Below are positions 25,681-33,218 of a DNA stretch of 64,000 nucleotides, piece after piece. The DNA lies in the NCBI GenBank assembly GCA_017550035.1, contig JAFYLS010000092.1:1-64000 (forward strand), written 5' to 3'. The translations under genes were made by a program, and so were the position numbers. The stretch's first letter is position 1. Each line of letters opens with the position of its first letter. The notes under the pieces were generated by a model. It was not told where the DNA came from, ran no database searches, and saw only the letters and a list, made by a program, of their open reading frames with translations. The DNA comes from Clostridia bacterium (GTDB taxonomy: Bacteria > Bacillota > Clostridia > Christensenellales > Aristaeellaceae).

Positions 25681-26514
25681 GTGAAGTTTACCAAAATGCA
25701 CGGCATCGGCAACGATTACATCTACGTGAACTGCTTTGAAGAAGTGGTGACCGATCCCAGCCGCATGGCGCTGGTGATGAGCAAGCAGCACTTCGGCGTG
25801 GGCTCGGACGGTCTGGTGCTCATCGAACCGGATGACAGCGCAGACTTTGGCATGCGCATCTTCAACAGCGACGGCAGCGAAGCCGAAATGTGCGGAAACG
25901 CCCTGCGCTGCATTGGCAAGTATGTGTACGAACGGGGCATGACGAATAAAACGCAGATCACCGTGAACACCAAGGGCGGTCTGAAGGTGCTGGAGTTGCA
26001 TGTGGAGGATGGCAAGGTGGTTTCTGTTACGGCGGACATGGGTTCTCCCGAACTGACCCCCGGCAACATTCCCACCACGCTGACCGGCGATCTGGTGCTC
26101 AAGCACCGTTTGCAGATCCTGGGCCAGACCTACTTTATCACCTGCGTGAACATGGGCAACCCCCACGCCGTCATTTTTGTGCGGGATCCCGAAGTGGTCA
26201 ATCTTCCCGAAATCGGCCCCATCATTGAAAACCATCCCCTGTTCCCCCGCCGCACCAATGTGGAATTCGTCCGCATCATTGACCGCGGCATTCTGCAGAT
26301 GCGCGTGTGGGAGCGCGGCGCCGGCGAAACGCTGGCCTGCGGCACGGGCGCCAGTGCGGCGCTGGTGGCGGCAGTGCTGGGCGGGCTGTGCGACCGCAGC
26401 GTGCAGATGAAGCTGACCGGCGGCAACCTGAATTTGACCTGGAATGCCGAAGACAACCACGTGTACCAGACCGGTCCTGCCGCCTTTGTCTTTGACGGCA
26501 CCTGGATCGAATAA
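25681..26514 (+). CDS. dapF: Diaminopimelate epimerase
   Basis: A 277-residue enzyme that epimerises LL-DAP to meso-DAP. Both active-site cysteines are visible, in EMCGNALRC and LACGTGASAA, and the N-terminus FTKMHGIGNDYIYVN is typical. Start is GTG at 25681, preceded by AAAGGAGG nine bases upstream. It works between DapL (28.8 kb) and LysA (21.1 kb) in the same pathway, but each has separate transcription. A strong terminator follows. Confidence 0.96.
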   Translation: MKFTKMHGIGNDYIYVNCFEEVVTDPSRMALVMSKQHFGVGSDGLVLIEPDDSADFGMRIFNSDGSEAEMCGNALRCIGKYVYERGMTNKTQITVNTKGGLKVLELHVEDGKVVSVTADMGSPELTPGNIPTTLTGDLVLKHRLQILGQTYFITCVNMGNPHAVIFVRDPEVVNLPEIGPIIENHPLFPRRTNVEFVRIIDRGILQMRVWERGAGETLACGTGASAALVAAVLGGLCDRSVQMKLTGGNLNLTWNAEDNHVYQTGPAAFVFDGTWIE

Positions 26515-26532
26515 TACAAAGCGAAAGCAATC

Positions 26533-26570
26533 AAAATCCCTGCTGCAAAACATGCGGCAGGGATTTTTTC
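26533..26570 (+). terminator. Terminator of argS-dapF
   Basis: AATCCCTGC and GCAGGGATT arms with further GC pairs, then TTTTTTC. Confidence 0.85.
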
Positions 26571-26596
26571 TGTATTCGGGTTGTAAATGCGTCGGA

Positions 26597-28555
26597 TCAA
26601 TGGACGGCTTTGTAGAACCACACGTCGCCGCAGCGTTTGTCCAGCACCACCTGAATGCCTTCCATCAGCTCCGCGCCAGTGTAGCGCCAGGTCTTTTTTG
26701 CTTCTGCAGATTCCAGCGTATAAACCGTTTCCGGCTGCAGTCCCTTCAGGCACACACGGAAGGTGTTTTCTTGGGCGGTAGATCCGTTCAGCAGGTGCAG
26801 GATACCGGCGTTTTCCTCCGTGTCATGGAACTGGGCGGCATAAAAATCATCGGAGCACTTGCGGCACTCGGTCAGAGGATAGTAATCCGTGCCGATCAGA
26901 TAGCCGGCAGCTCTGCGCCAGATTTTCTGCATGTCGATGGCCAGCTGATAGGTTTCTTTATCCGCATCAAATCGGATGCCGTCGGTCAATGCCGGCGTCA
27001 TGGCCACGTAATAGGAAAAGCGGTCCGGCTTGTACCGGGTCTGGCTGTAGGTACCGTCCGGCGCGCACCAGTTCTGGTTGTGAGCCCGGAAGTAGGGGAT
27101 CCATTCATGCATCTGCCGGTGCTGCTTGAGCTTGATGGGATGGTTGCCGTAGCCGATATCCGTGTAATGCAGCGTCACGGCGCGGCGCATGGTTTCAATA
27201 TCGTTGCGGCGTCCGCCGCCTGCGCAGGAATCAATGAGCAGTCCGGGGTTGCGCGCAAGCAAGGTATCCCAGTAGAGGTAATACCCCTGAATGTGCTGGT
27301 TTTCCATGGCGCCGATGCGGTCTTCCGTTTCGGCTTCTTCCCAGAAGAACCCGATGGAATAGTTGAAATCCTGCCGGTAGATGCCCACGCCGTATTCCTT
27401 AATGAGGGCATCCACATGCTCGATCATGTAATTGCAGCAGTCGGGATCGCCCAGGTTCACGGCTCTGTAATCCTGATCCACGCCGTCCCGGTGCCAGTGC
27501 AAAAGCCATTCGGGGTGTTCCCTGTCTATTTGGGAATCTTTGTAGGCACGCTCGGGTTCAAACCACAGCAGCAGTTTCAGATTCAGTTCTTTGCACTTTT
27601 CTCCTACCGGCTTGAGGCCGTTGGGGAAGCGCTGGGGATTGGCGTACCAGTTGCCCACCTTGAACCAGTCAAAATCGCAGGGATACCAGCCGGCGTCGAT
27701 CCACCACACGTCCGGACGCAGACCGTTGCGGATATAGGTTTCCATGGCGGCGATCTGGGTCTTTTCCGTAGCGCCGGTAAATTCGGACAGGCCTTCTTCG
27801 CCGATCAGGTGTACGCAGCACATGGGCTTTGGCGCTTTGCCCAGCGGTCTGGGCATGACGTGGGCGGCATGGAAGCGGCGCCAGGTATTTCGGCCGCTGT
27901 CATCTCCGCCGTCATAGGCAAGCAGCAGCACCATGGGTGTACGCATGGTTTCGCCGGGATGCACCGTCATATGGCAGCGCTTTTGCCCGCACAGGAGACG
28001 GATTCCTTCCTCCGTTTCTGTAAGCGTTGCCGTCCATGTGCCCGACCAGCCGATGGCAATATTCACGCCCCAGGATGCAAACCTGAGCCGCATATAGGGG
28101 AAGGCGCCGTTGCAGGAGGTGCCGTCCCCGCAGGGGGCAAGGGTGAGGCCGGTTTTGTCAACGGGCGTTTCCCACCATTCGTAACCGGCTTCCGTGCAGG
28201 TATCGCCGTTTCCGTGATAGAGCACGGCGCCCGTATCCCGAATCACGCCGCCGATGCGGATGTCTTCCAGTATGGGAGAATTTTCTTTTCCCTTGTTGGT
28301 GAAATAGGCAGTATATTCTGCTGCGGCAAAATCGTGGTAGGTGCGGCACACCATGCGCACGGTGACCTGTTCGGGGCTCCGGCCTGTTACTACGGTTTCG
28401 GTTATGTTCGCATCTTCATTCCGCACCTGCACGGTGGGATGCCATGCGTCCGGAATGCCATGGATGGTTTTTCCGCCATATGAAAACTGCAGGGGCAATG
28501 CTGCAGGGTCCTGCTGCGCAAGCAGTCCCCGGTCACGCACAGAAGCGCTGTTCAT
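26597..28555 (-). CDS. Alpha-galactosidase, GH36-like
   Basis: A 652-residue glycoside hydrolase without a signal peptide, so cytoplasmic. An N-terminal beta-sandwich (to about residue 240) precedes a TIM barrel with WWIDAGWYP, LLLWFEPERA, the nucleophile D396 in GIYRQDFNYS, and the acid/base Asp at the end of IDSCAGGGRRND (about residue 452). The catalytic barrel matches GH36/GH-D; the usual KWDxNR nucleophile motif is YRQDFN here, so substrate preference may differ from classical melibiase. It is expressed alone from a perfect-spaced promoter, with no transporter next to it. Confidence 0.85.
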   Translation of the reverse strand: MNSASVRDRGLLAQQDPAALPLQFSYGGKTIHGIPDAWHPTVQVRNEDANITETVVTGRSPEQVTVRMVCRTYHDFAAAEYTAYFTNKGKENSPILEDIRIGGVIRDTGAVLYHGNGDTCTEAGYEWWETPVDKTGLTLAPCGDGTSCNGAFPYMRLRFASWGVNIAIGWSGTWTATLTETEEGIRLLCGQKRCHMTVHPGETMRTPMVLLLAYDGGDDSGRNTWRRFHAAHVMPRPLGKAPKPMCCVHLIGEEGLSEFTGATEKTQIAAMETYIRNGLRPDVWWIDAGWYPCDFDWFKVGNWYANPQRFPNGLKPVGEKCKELNLKLLLWFEPERAYKDSQIDREHPEWLLHWHRDGVDQDYRAVNLGDPDCCNYMIEHVDALIKEYGVGIYRQDFNYSIGFFWEEAETEDRIGAMENQHIQGYYLYWDTLLARNPGLLIDSCAGGGRRNDIETMRRAVTLHYTDIGYGNHPIKLKQHRQMHEWIPYFRAHNQNWCAPDGTYSQTRYKPDRFSYYVAMTPALTDGIRFDADKETYQLAIDMQKIWRRAAGYLIGTDYYPLTECRKCSDDFYAAQFHDTEENAGILHLLNGSTAQENTFRVCLKGLQPETVYTLESAEAKKTWRYTGAELMEGIQVVLDKRCGDVWFYKAVH

Positions 28556-28620
28556 GCTGTTCTCCTTTTGTACGCGGGATGCGGTTGTATAACCGCACTG
28601 CCGCTGTTTTTGCTATCCAC

Positions 28621-28649
28621 ATTATAGTACAGAAAGCAGATCCGTACAA
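28621..28649 (-). promoter_or_regulatory. Promoter of the alpha-galactosidase gene
   Basis: Minus strand TTGTAC (28649-28644), 17-base spacer, TATAAT (28626-28621). A GCGGTT/AACCGC hairpin lies in the leader at about 28584-28600. Confidence 0.7.
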
Positions 28650-28727
28650 TTGCCTTTGCGGGAAATATTCCTTCTGCCGGGCGCAGCGGCGTCATGCAAG
28701 AAAGACAATTTTAGTACGAAAAGGGCA

Positions 28728-28755
28728 TTGCATTTCCCTGCAGGCTTGATAGAAT
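28728..28755 (+). promoter_or_regulatory. Promoter of dapL
   Basis: TTGCAT (28728-28733), 16-base spacer, TAGAAT (28750-28755), with TTGA just before the -10. Confidence 0.55.
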
Positions 28756-28808
28756 AGAAAAGCAGTTTACAAACTAAAACAGTTTTGTTATTTTTTGGAG
28801 GAATATTT

Positions 28809-30029
28809 ATGAAACTCAATCCTCATATTGCCGCGCTGCCCGCAGGTTATCTTTTTGCGGAGATCGCCAAGCGCGTAAAAATGTATTCTCAGGAGCATCC
28901 CGAAGCGGATATCCTGAAGCTGGGCATCGGCGATGTGACCCGTCCTTTAAGCGCCTATGTGGCAGGCAAAATGGCGGATGCCGCTGCCGCCATGGCGACC
29001 AAAGAAGGCTTCCATGGCTACGGACCGGACTACGGCTATGATTTTTTGATCAATACCATTATCGAGCATGATTACGTCCCCTATGGCGTGAACCTGACAG
29101 AGGAGGAAGTGTTTATTTCCGACGGCGCCAAGTCGGACGTGGGTAATTTGCAGGAGCTGTTTGCACCGGACGCTGTGATCGCCGTGACCGATCCTGTCTA
29201 TCCCGTGTATGTGGATTCCAATGCCATGGCGGGCCGCCTGGGCGAATATCAGGACGGCAAGTGGAGCCGTCTTGTCTACCTTCCCTGCAATGCAGAAAAC
29301 GGCTTTGTGCCTTCCGTGCCCGAAGAACATGTGGACGTGATCTACCTGTGCTATCCCAATAACCCCACCGGGACCGTTTTGACCAAAGAACAGTTGAAGC
29401 CTTTTGTGGATTATGCGCTCCGGAACGATGCGGTCATCGTGTGTGACAGCGCCTACAAGGCCTTCATTACTACCGAAAACGTGCCCCACTCCATTTATGA
29501 AGTGGAGGGCGCCGAAAAGTGCGCTATCGAGTGCTGCTCCTTCAGCAAAACGGCCGGCTTCACCGGCGTGCGCTGCGGCTATATGGTCATTCCCAAGGCG
29601 CTGATGGGCGACGTGAACGGCGAAAAGATTTCCCTCAACCGTATGTGGCAGCGCCGCTCTTCCACCAAGTTCAACGGTGTCAGCTTCCCTGTGCAGGTGG
29701 CTTCCGCTGCCGTATATGACGAACAGGGCTGGCAGGAAGTGATGGAATCCATCGCCGCCTATCGGGAGAATGCCCGCATCATCCGCGAAGGTCTGGAAAA
29801 GGCCGGCTGCACGGTGTTCGGCGGCGTGGATTCTCCCTATGTGTGGATGAAGACACCAAACGGCATGAAGTCCTGGGACTTTTTCGATCTGCTGCTGACC
29901 AAGGCCCATGTGGTGGGTACGCCCGGCGAAGGCTTTGGCCCCTCGGGCGAAGGCTACTTCCGCTTAACGGCCTTCAACACCAAAGAAAACACCATCGAAG
30001 CCGTGCGCCGCATCGTCAGCGTGCTGTAG
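28809..30029 (+). CDS. dapL: LL-diaminopimelate aminotransferase
   Basis: A 406-residue class I/II aminotransferase that makes LL-DAP directly from tetrahydrodipicolinate and glutamate, bypassing the succinyl or acetyl steps. Matches include the N-terminus NPHIAALPAGYLFAEIAKRV, KLGIGDVTRPL, the segment EVFISDGAKSD, YPNNPTGTVL, and the PLP-lysine region CCSFSKTAGFTGVRCGY. ATG at 28809 follows TTGGAGG. The enzyme explains why no dapD/dapE/patA homologue is needed for the DapF and LysA seen nearby. Confidence 0.94.
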   Translation: MKLNPHIAALPAGYLFAEIAKRVKMYSQEHPEADILKLGIGDVTRPLSAYVAGKMADAAAAMATKEGFHGYGPDYGYDFLINTIIEHDYVPYGVNLTEEEVFISDGAKSDVGNLQELFAPDAVIAVTDPVYPVYVDSNAMAGRLGEYQDGKWSRLVYLPCNAENGFVPSVPEEHVDVIYLCYPNNPTGTVLTKEQLKPFVDYALRNDAVIVCDSAYKAFITTENVPHSIYEVEGAEKCAIECCSFSKTAGFTGVRCGYMVIPKALMGDVNGEKISLNRMWQRRSSTKFNGVSFPVQVASAAVYDEQGWQEVMESIAAYRENARIIREGLEKAGCTVFGGVDSPYVWMKTPNGMKSWDFFDLLLTKAHVVGTPGEGFGPSGEGYFRLTAFNTKENTIEAVRRIVSVL

Positions 30030-30090
30030 GTGAATGAAGGAATGTAAGCAAACGCCTTTCCGCGGAGGGTTTATCCAATATCGAAAAAAG

Positions 30091-30128
30091 ACGAGCATCC
30101 GACGAATATGCCGGGTGCTCGTTTGCTT
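30091..30128 (+). terminator. Terminator of dapL
   Basis: ACGAGCATCC and GGGTGCTCGT arms (one G-T pair), then TTGCTTAT; the T-run is weak. Confidence 0.55.
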
Positions 30129-30248
30129 ATGCATCTGTCCAAAGGGAATGCACCGGTGCGTATCATGGCGCGTTTCTGAAATGCCGGACAGCATGCCGTT
30201 GGTGCTGCCCGGTAAACTGAAACCTTTTTTCGTTTGCCAAAGCATCGT

Positions 30249-30959
30249 TTATTTCCGCTGCAGCCATCCTCTGAAAAGGCCTCCCTGAAATATGGAAATA
30301 ATGAAAAAGAAGATGTCTGCAACCAGAATAAACAGAAATGAGGGCAGAAGAATGCGGGTGAACTTTACCCCGCAGGCAGTTCCTTTGTTAACAGCGGCCC
30401 CCATGCGCAGGCAATAGAAGAAGGCGCCCAGGCTGAAAAACAGAATGATCGCCAACTGCTGTGCAAAAATGGGCAATGCCGCAGTGAATCCGGCTACGGC
30501 TGTATTCAATACAAACAGGCCGGCATAAACAAAAAACAAAATCCGCATGACATTGAGCATCACACCTCCGCCAATGCCGACGCCGCCGCACCACTGAAAA
30601 TGGCACCGCTTACAAAAGTTTTCAAACACCTGCATCAGGGGTCTGTTCTGGCATCCCTCAATAAAGCCGCCGTTGGAAACTACATACACATTCAGGTGAA
30701 TATTGTGCTCTGTGCAGTATGTTTCCATTTCTTTCATAAAGGCAAGCATCTGCGAAGGCACGCCATCCACGTAAAGGGGCAGACCAAAGACCACGTGATC
30801 GGCATCCTGGATGCTTTTCAATACGCGCTCATGGTCGCCTGCATGACGCACCTGTTCCCTCACAACTTCGCCCCGGACAAAAAGGCGGACAATTCCAAGA
30901 AGATAGGAGGATACGCTCAATTTCTTTTTGGGACTGCCGTTTATGAATACCGTTTTCAT
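30249..30959 (-). CDS. Flavodoxin-fold NADPH:FMN reductase with membrane tail
   Basis: A 236-residue protein. The N-terminal half (to about residue 140) is a flavodoxin-like NAD(P)H:FMN oxidoreductase fold: MKTVFINGSPKKKLSVSS, HVVFGLPLYVDGVPSQM, VVSNGGFIEGCQN. The second half has three or four hydrophobic helices (MRILFFVYAGLFVLNTAVAG, QLAIILFFSLGAFFYCL, ILLPSFLFILVADIFFFIIS). The membrane extension is unusual for this family and may tether a flavin reductase. It overlaps the upstream flavoprotein gene by four bases. Confidence 0.75.
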   Translation of the reverse strand: MKTVFINGSPKKKLSVSSYLLGIVRLFVRGEVVREQVRHAGDHERVLKSIQDADHVVFGLPLYVDGVPSQMLAFMKEMETYCTEHNIHLNVYVVSNGGFIEGCQNRPLMQVFENFCKRCHFQWCGGVGIGGGVMLNVMRILFFVYAGLFVLNTAVAGFTAALPIFAQQLAIILFFSLGAFFYCLRMGAAVNKGTACGVKFTRILLPSFLFILVADIFFFIISIFQGGLFRGWLQRK

Positions 30960-31447
30960 AACGCCATACCCTCCAATTCATTTGGATTTGCTATATATCG
31001 GAATTCATACGCACTGTATCCGTAATTCAAAGCATTTCTTTCTGCCATATAACGGAAAGTGTTCATTTCATCCGTTGTCATGTCGCCGTAAGCATAGACG
31101 GTGAGTTTCTTCTTTTTTCCGTAGCGAAGCGTATGATGCATCTGCTTACCGCGATATGTACTAAAAGGAGTGGACCCCCCAATGCTTCGGTCCAATACGT
31201 TTTTGATGGACGGACTATAACTGCCGTAATGATTTTCTGTTATGATGATTAGTTCATCTGCCTTGCCGATTGTGCGGCATACCGTCTGCAGCGTATCTTT
31301 CATGTAACATTGTGCCGGATGCTTCGTCCAGCAACCGAAACACCCCTGACAAGGCGCATATTTTCCATCAGCATGGATCACATTTTCGCATTTGTTTCTG
31401 AAGAGCAAATCGTAAGACTCACCTAAATCATGAAGAATGGTTTTCAT
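30956..31447 (-). CDS. Flavodoxin-family NAD(P)H-dependent oxidoreductase
   Basis: A 163-residue flavodoxin-like protein. It has a Cys-rich loop CQGCFGCWTKHPAQC after the first strands (a pattern shared with multimeric flavodoxin WrbA-like proteins), then DELIIITENHYGSYSPSIKNVLDRS for FMN binding. The usual N-terminal GSPR phosphate loop is shortened: the protein begins MKTILHDLGESYDL, so the start could be truncated relative to family members of about 180-200 residues. It is translationally coupled to the membrane-tailed flavoprotein downstream. Confidence 0.72.
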   Translation of the reverse strand: MKTILHDLGESYDLLFRNKCENVIHADGKYAPCQGCFGCWTKHPAQCYMKDTLQTVCRTIGKADELIIITENHYGSYSPSIKNVLDRSIGGSTPFSTYRGKQMHHTLRYGKKKKLTVYAYGDMTTDEMNTFRYMAERNALNYGYSAYEFRYIANPNELEGMAL

Positions 31448-31538
31448 TTCTTTTTCCTTTCACAGTACAGACTGCTTATGATATGCAAACATGAAAACAT
31501 GAAAACGGAAGTTTACTGCATTCATTCTATCATAACCA

Positions 31539-31585
31539 AATCAAAGCAGCAAGCCGCACATACTGGCAGGCTTGCTGCTTTGATT
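31539..31585 (-). terminator. Long perfect hairpin downstream of purR
   Basis: A 17-bp perfect stem (AATCAAAGCAGCAAGCC and its complement) with a 13-base loop. The T-run after it is short, but the stem is strong enough to act as terminator for purR and insulate the flavoprotein pair. Confidence 0.55.
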
Positions 31586-31700
31586 GAACAGTTTCATTTA
31601 CTGCAGGCGAGGCGCGGTCACAATGGAATGAGAAGGACAACCCTTTCCCATCATCCCCGCGGCGCAAATGCGTTTTAGTATGACAGTGCAGCGTTTTCGG

Positions 31701-32513
31701 TTACACAACCCAGTCCGCCGGGCGCACCACGTGGTTTTCGCCGGGCTTCAGATCGGACATGAGCATCAGGCACTTTTCGCCGTTGATCAGGTGGGCGGTG
31801 GGATTTTCAAGGCCCAGCACAAAGCAGATGCCGGATACCGTGACGTTGAACTCCTTCATCAGTTCCACCATGCCGTTTGCCGTGCCGCCACCGCGCATGA
31901 AATCGTCCACGATCAGGCAGCGGCTGCCTTCCTTCACCGCACGGCGGGAAAGGCTCATGGTTTCAATGTTGCCCGAGCCGGACAGGTAGGAAATGTTCAC
32001 CGCGCTGCCTTCGTACACCTTGGTGGTGCGGCGGGCGATGATGAGGGGCACGTTCAGCGCCTGCGCCGTCATCAGCGCCACGGGGATGCCTTTGGTTTCC
32101 ATGGTCAGCACGAAATCCACAGGGGTCTGGTAATAGGCGCCGGCGATCAATTTGCCCATGCCGGATACATATTCCGGGTCCGCCAGAATATCGGAAAAAT
32201 ACAGGAAGCCGCCGGGCAGCAGACGGGAAGGGTCCATCAGCTTCCGGCAGATATCCTCCACAAAGGCGCGCTGAGGGCCGCCCACCTGAATGGGGCGGTA
32301 GCGTACGCCGCCGGCAGCGCCGGTCACCGTTTCCAGACGGCCCAGCTGGAATTTTTTCATGGTGTCTTCCAGAATGGCCACGTCCTCCGATACGGTGGAT
32401 TTGGCGGTCTTGAACATATCGCAGAAGTAGCCCAGGGTAAAAATACGGTTGGGTGCGGCGGTGAGAATCTGGGTCATCGCAGCCAACCGCTCGTTGCGCT
32501 TGATTTTTTCCAT
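31701..32513 (-). CDS. purR: Pur operon repressor
   Basis: A 270-residue PurR of the Firmicute type. The N-terminal winged helix (RNERLAAMTQIL…TAKSTVSEDVAILED) is followed by a PRPP-binding phosphoribosyltransferase-like domain (SRCLIVDDFMRGGGTANGM), where PRPP acts as inducer rather than substrate. It should regulate purine synthesis and salvage genes, none of which is in the window. Two PurBox-like sites overlap and flank its own -35, suggesting self-control. Confidence 0.94.
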   Translation of the reverse strand: MEKIKRNERLAAMTQILTAAPNRIFTLGYFCDMFKTAKSTVSEDVAILEDTMKKFQLGRLETVTGAAGGVRYRPIQVGGPQRAFVEDICRKLMDPSRLLPGGFLYFSDILADPEYVSGMGKLIAGAYYQTPVDFVLTMETKGIPVALMTAQALNVPLIIARRTTKVYEGSAVNISYLSGSGNIETMSLSRRAVKEGSRCLIVDDFMRGGGTANGMVELMKEFNVTVSGICFVLGLENPTAHLINGEKCLMLMSDLKPGENHVVRPADWVV

Positions 32514-32607
32514 GGTGAACGCCTCCGGGTCATCAGGTATCGTACGGGTTTCATATTCCCGTGAAGTACAAAAAAAGACTTGGCAATGAAAACTGCCCGC
32601 TCAGCAT

Positions 32608-32636
32608 ATTATAGCACGGAAAGCCGAATATTAAAA
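32608..32636 (-). promoter_or_regulatory. Promoter of purR
   Basis: Minus strand -10 TATAAT (32613-32608); the -35 is weak (TTTTAA at 32636-32631, 17-base spacer). Confidence 0.5.
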
Positions 32637-32664
32637 GACCCGAAAACGAGAAATGTTCGGAAAA
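32632..32664 (-). promoter_or_regulatory. Putative paired PurBox of purR
   Basis: AATGTTCGGAAAA (32652-32664) matches the complement of the PurBox consensus AWWWCCGAACWWT at 12 of 13 bases. A weaker inverted partner centred on CCCGAAAAC (about 32638-32646) overlaps the -35. Inverted paired boxes are the known arrangement in Bacillus pur promoters. Confidence 0.5.
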
Positions 32665-32750
32665 TTTTCACATTTTTCGAGGGATGGGCATAGGATGAAG
32701 GAAGAAAGGGGGAAGAACTTCTTTCAAGCCCGTACCGGAGCGTGAAAAAT

Positions 32751-33218
32751 ATGACCAGTGGTATGAAACAGGTGAAGCGGGGCGAAATCTATTATGCGGA
32801 TCTGGACCCCGTGAAAGGATCGGAGCAGGGCGGGATGCGCCCGGTGCTGATCATCCAGAATGATCTGGGAAACCGCTTTTCCCCTACGGTGATCGTGCTG
32901 CCCCTGACCAGCCGGATGAACAAAGCGCCGCTCAGGACCCATGTAACGGTGCATCCGCCCATGGGCGGGCTGCAGAAAAGTTCGGTCATCCTGTGCGAGC
33001 AGGTGCGGACGCTGGAAAAAAAGCGGCTGTGCCGCTATGTGGGCGTTTTGCGTCCGGATAAAATGCGGCAGGTGGAGCAGGCGCTGCTCATTGCCGTAGG
33101 GGGCATTGACAAAGGGGAATACGCCCCCTACAATAAAGAGGAAAGCGAAAGAATAGATGTGAATGAGGAAATAACGAAAAAGGAACAGACAGACCATGAA
33201 GGAACAGTGGAAGAATAA
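32751..33218 (+). CDS. PemK/MazF-family endoribonuclease toxin-like protein
   Basis: A 155-residue protein with the MazF fold: VKRGEIYYADLDPVKGSEQGGMRPVLIIQND, VIVLPLTSRMNKAPLRTHV, then SSVILCEQVRTLEKKRL. MazF toxins are usually about 115 residues; this one has a charged 35-residue tail (EESERIDVNEEITKKEQTDHE). ATG at 32751 follows GGAG by ten bases. No antitoxin gene is visible upstream, unlike mazEF; instead the 3' end overlaps the BirA-HAD gene by 23 bases. It may be a housekeeping EndoA-like RNase with an antitoxin elsewhere, or an orphan. Confidence 0.85.
   Translation: MTSGMKQVKRGEIYYADLDPVKGSEQGGMRPVLIIQNDLGNRFSPTVIVLPLTSRMNKAPLRTHVTVHPPMGGLQKSSVILCEQVRTLEKKRLCRYVGVLRPDKMRQVEQALLIAVGGIDKGEYAPYNKEESERIDVNEEITKKEQTDHEGTVEE

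Noticed and set aside
23619-25712. Antisense frame of about 700 codons across argS
   Set aside because: No recognisable motif or ribosome site; argS is certain on the other strand.
32640-32750. A mazE-type antitoxin gene upstream of the MazF-like gene
   Set aside because: No frame with a start and ribosome site; the space is filled by the purR control region.
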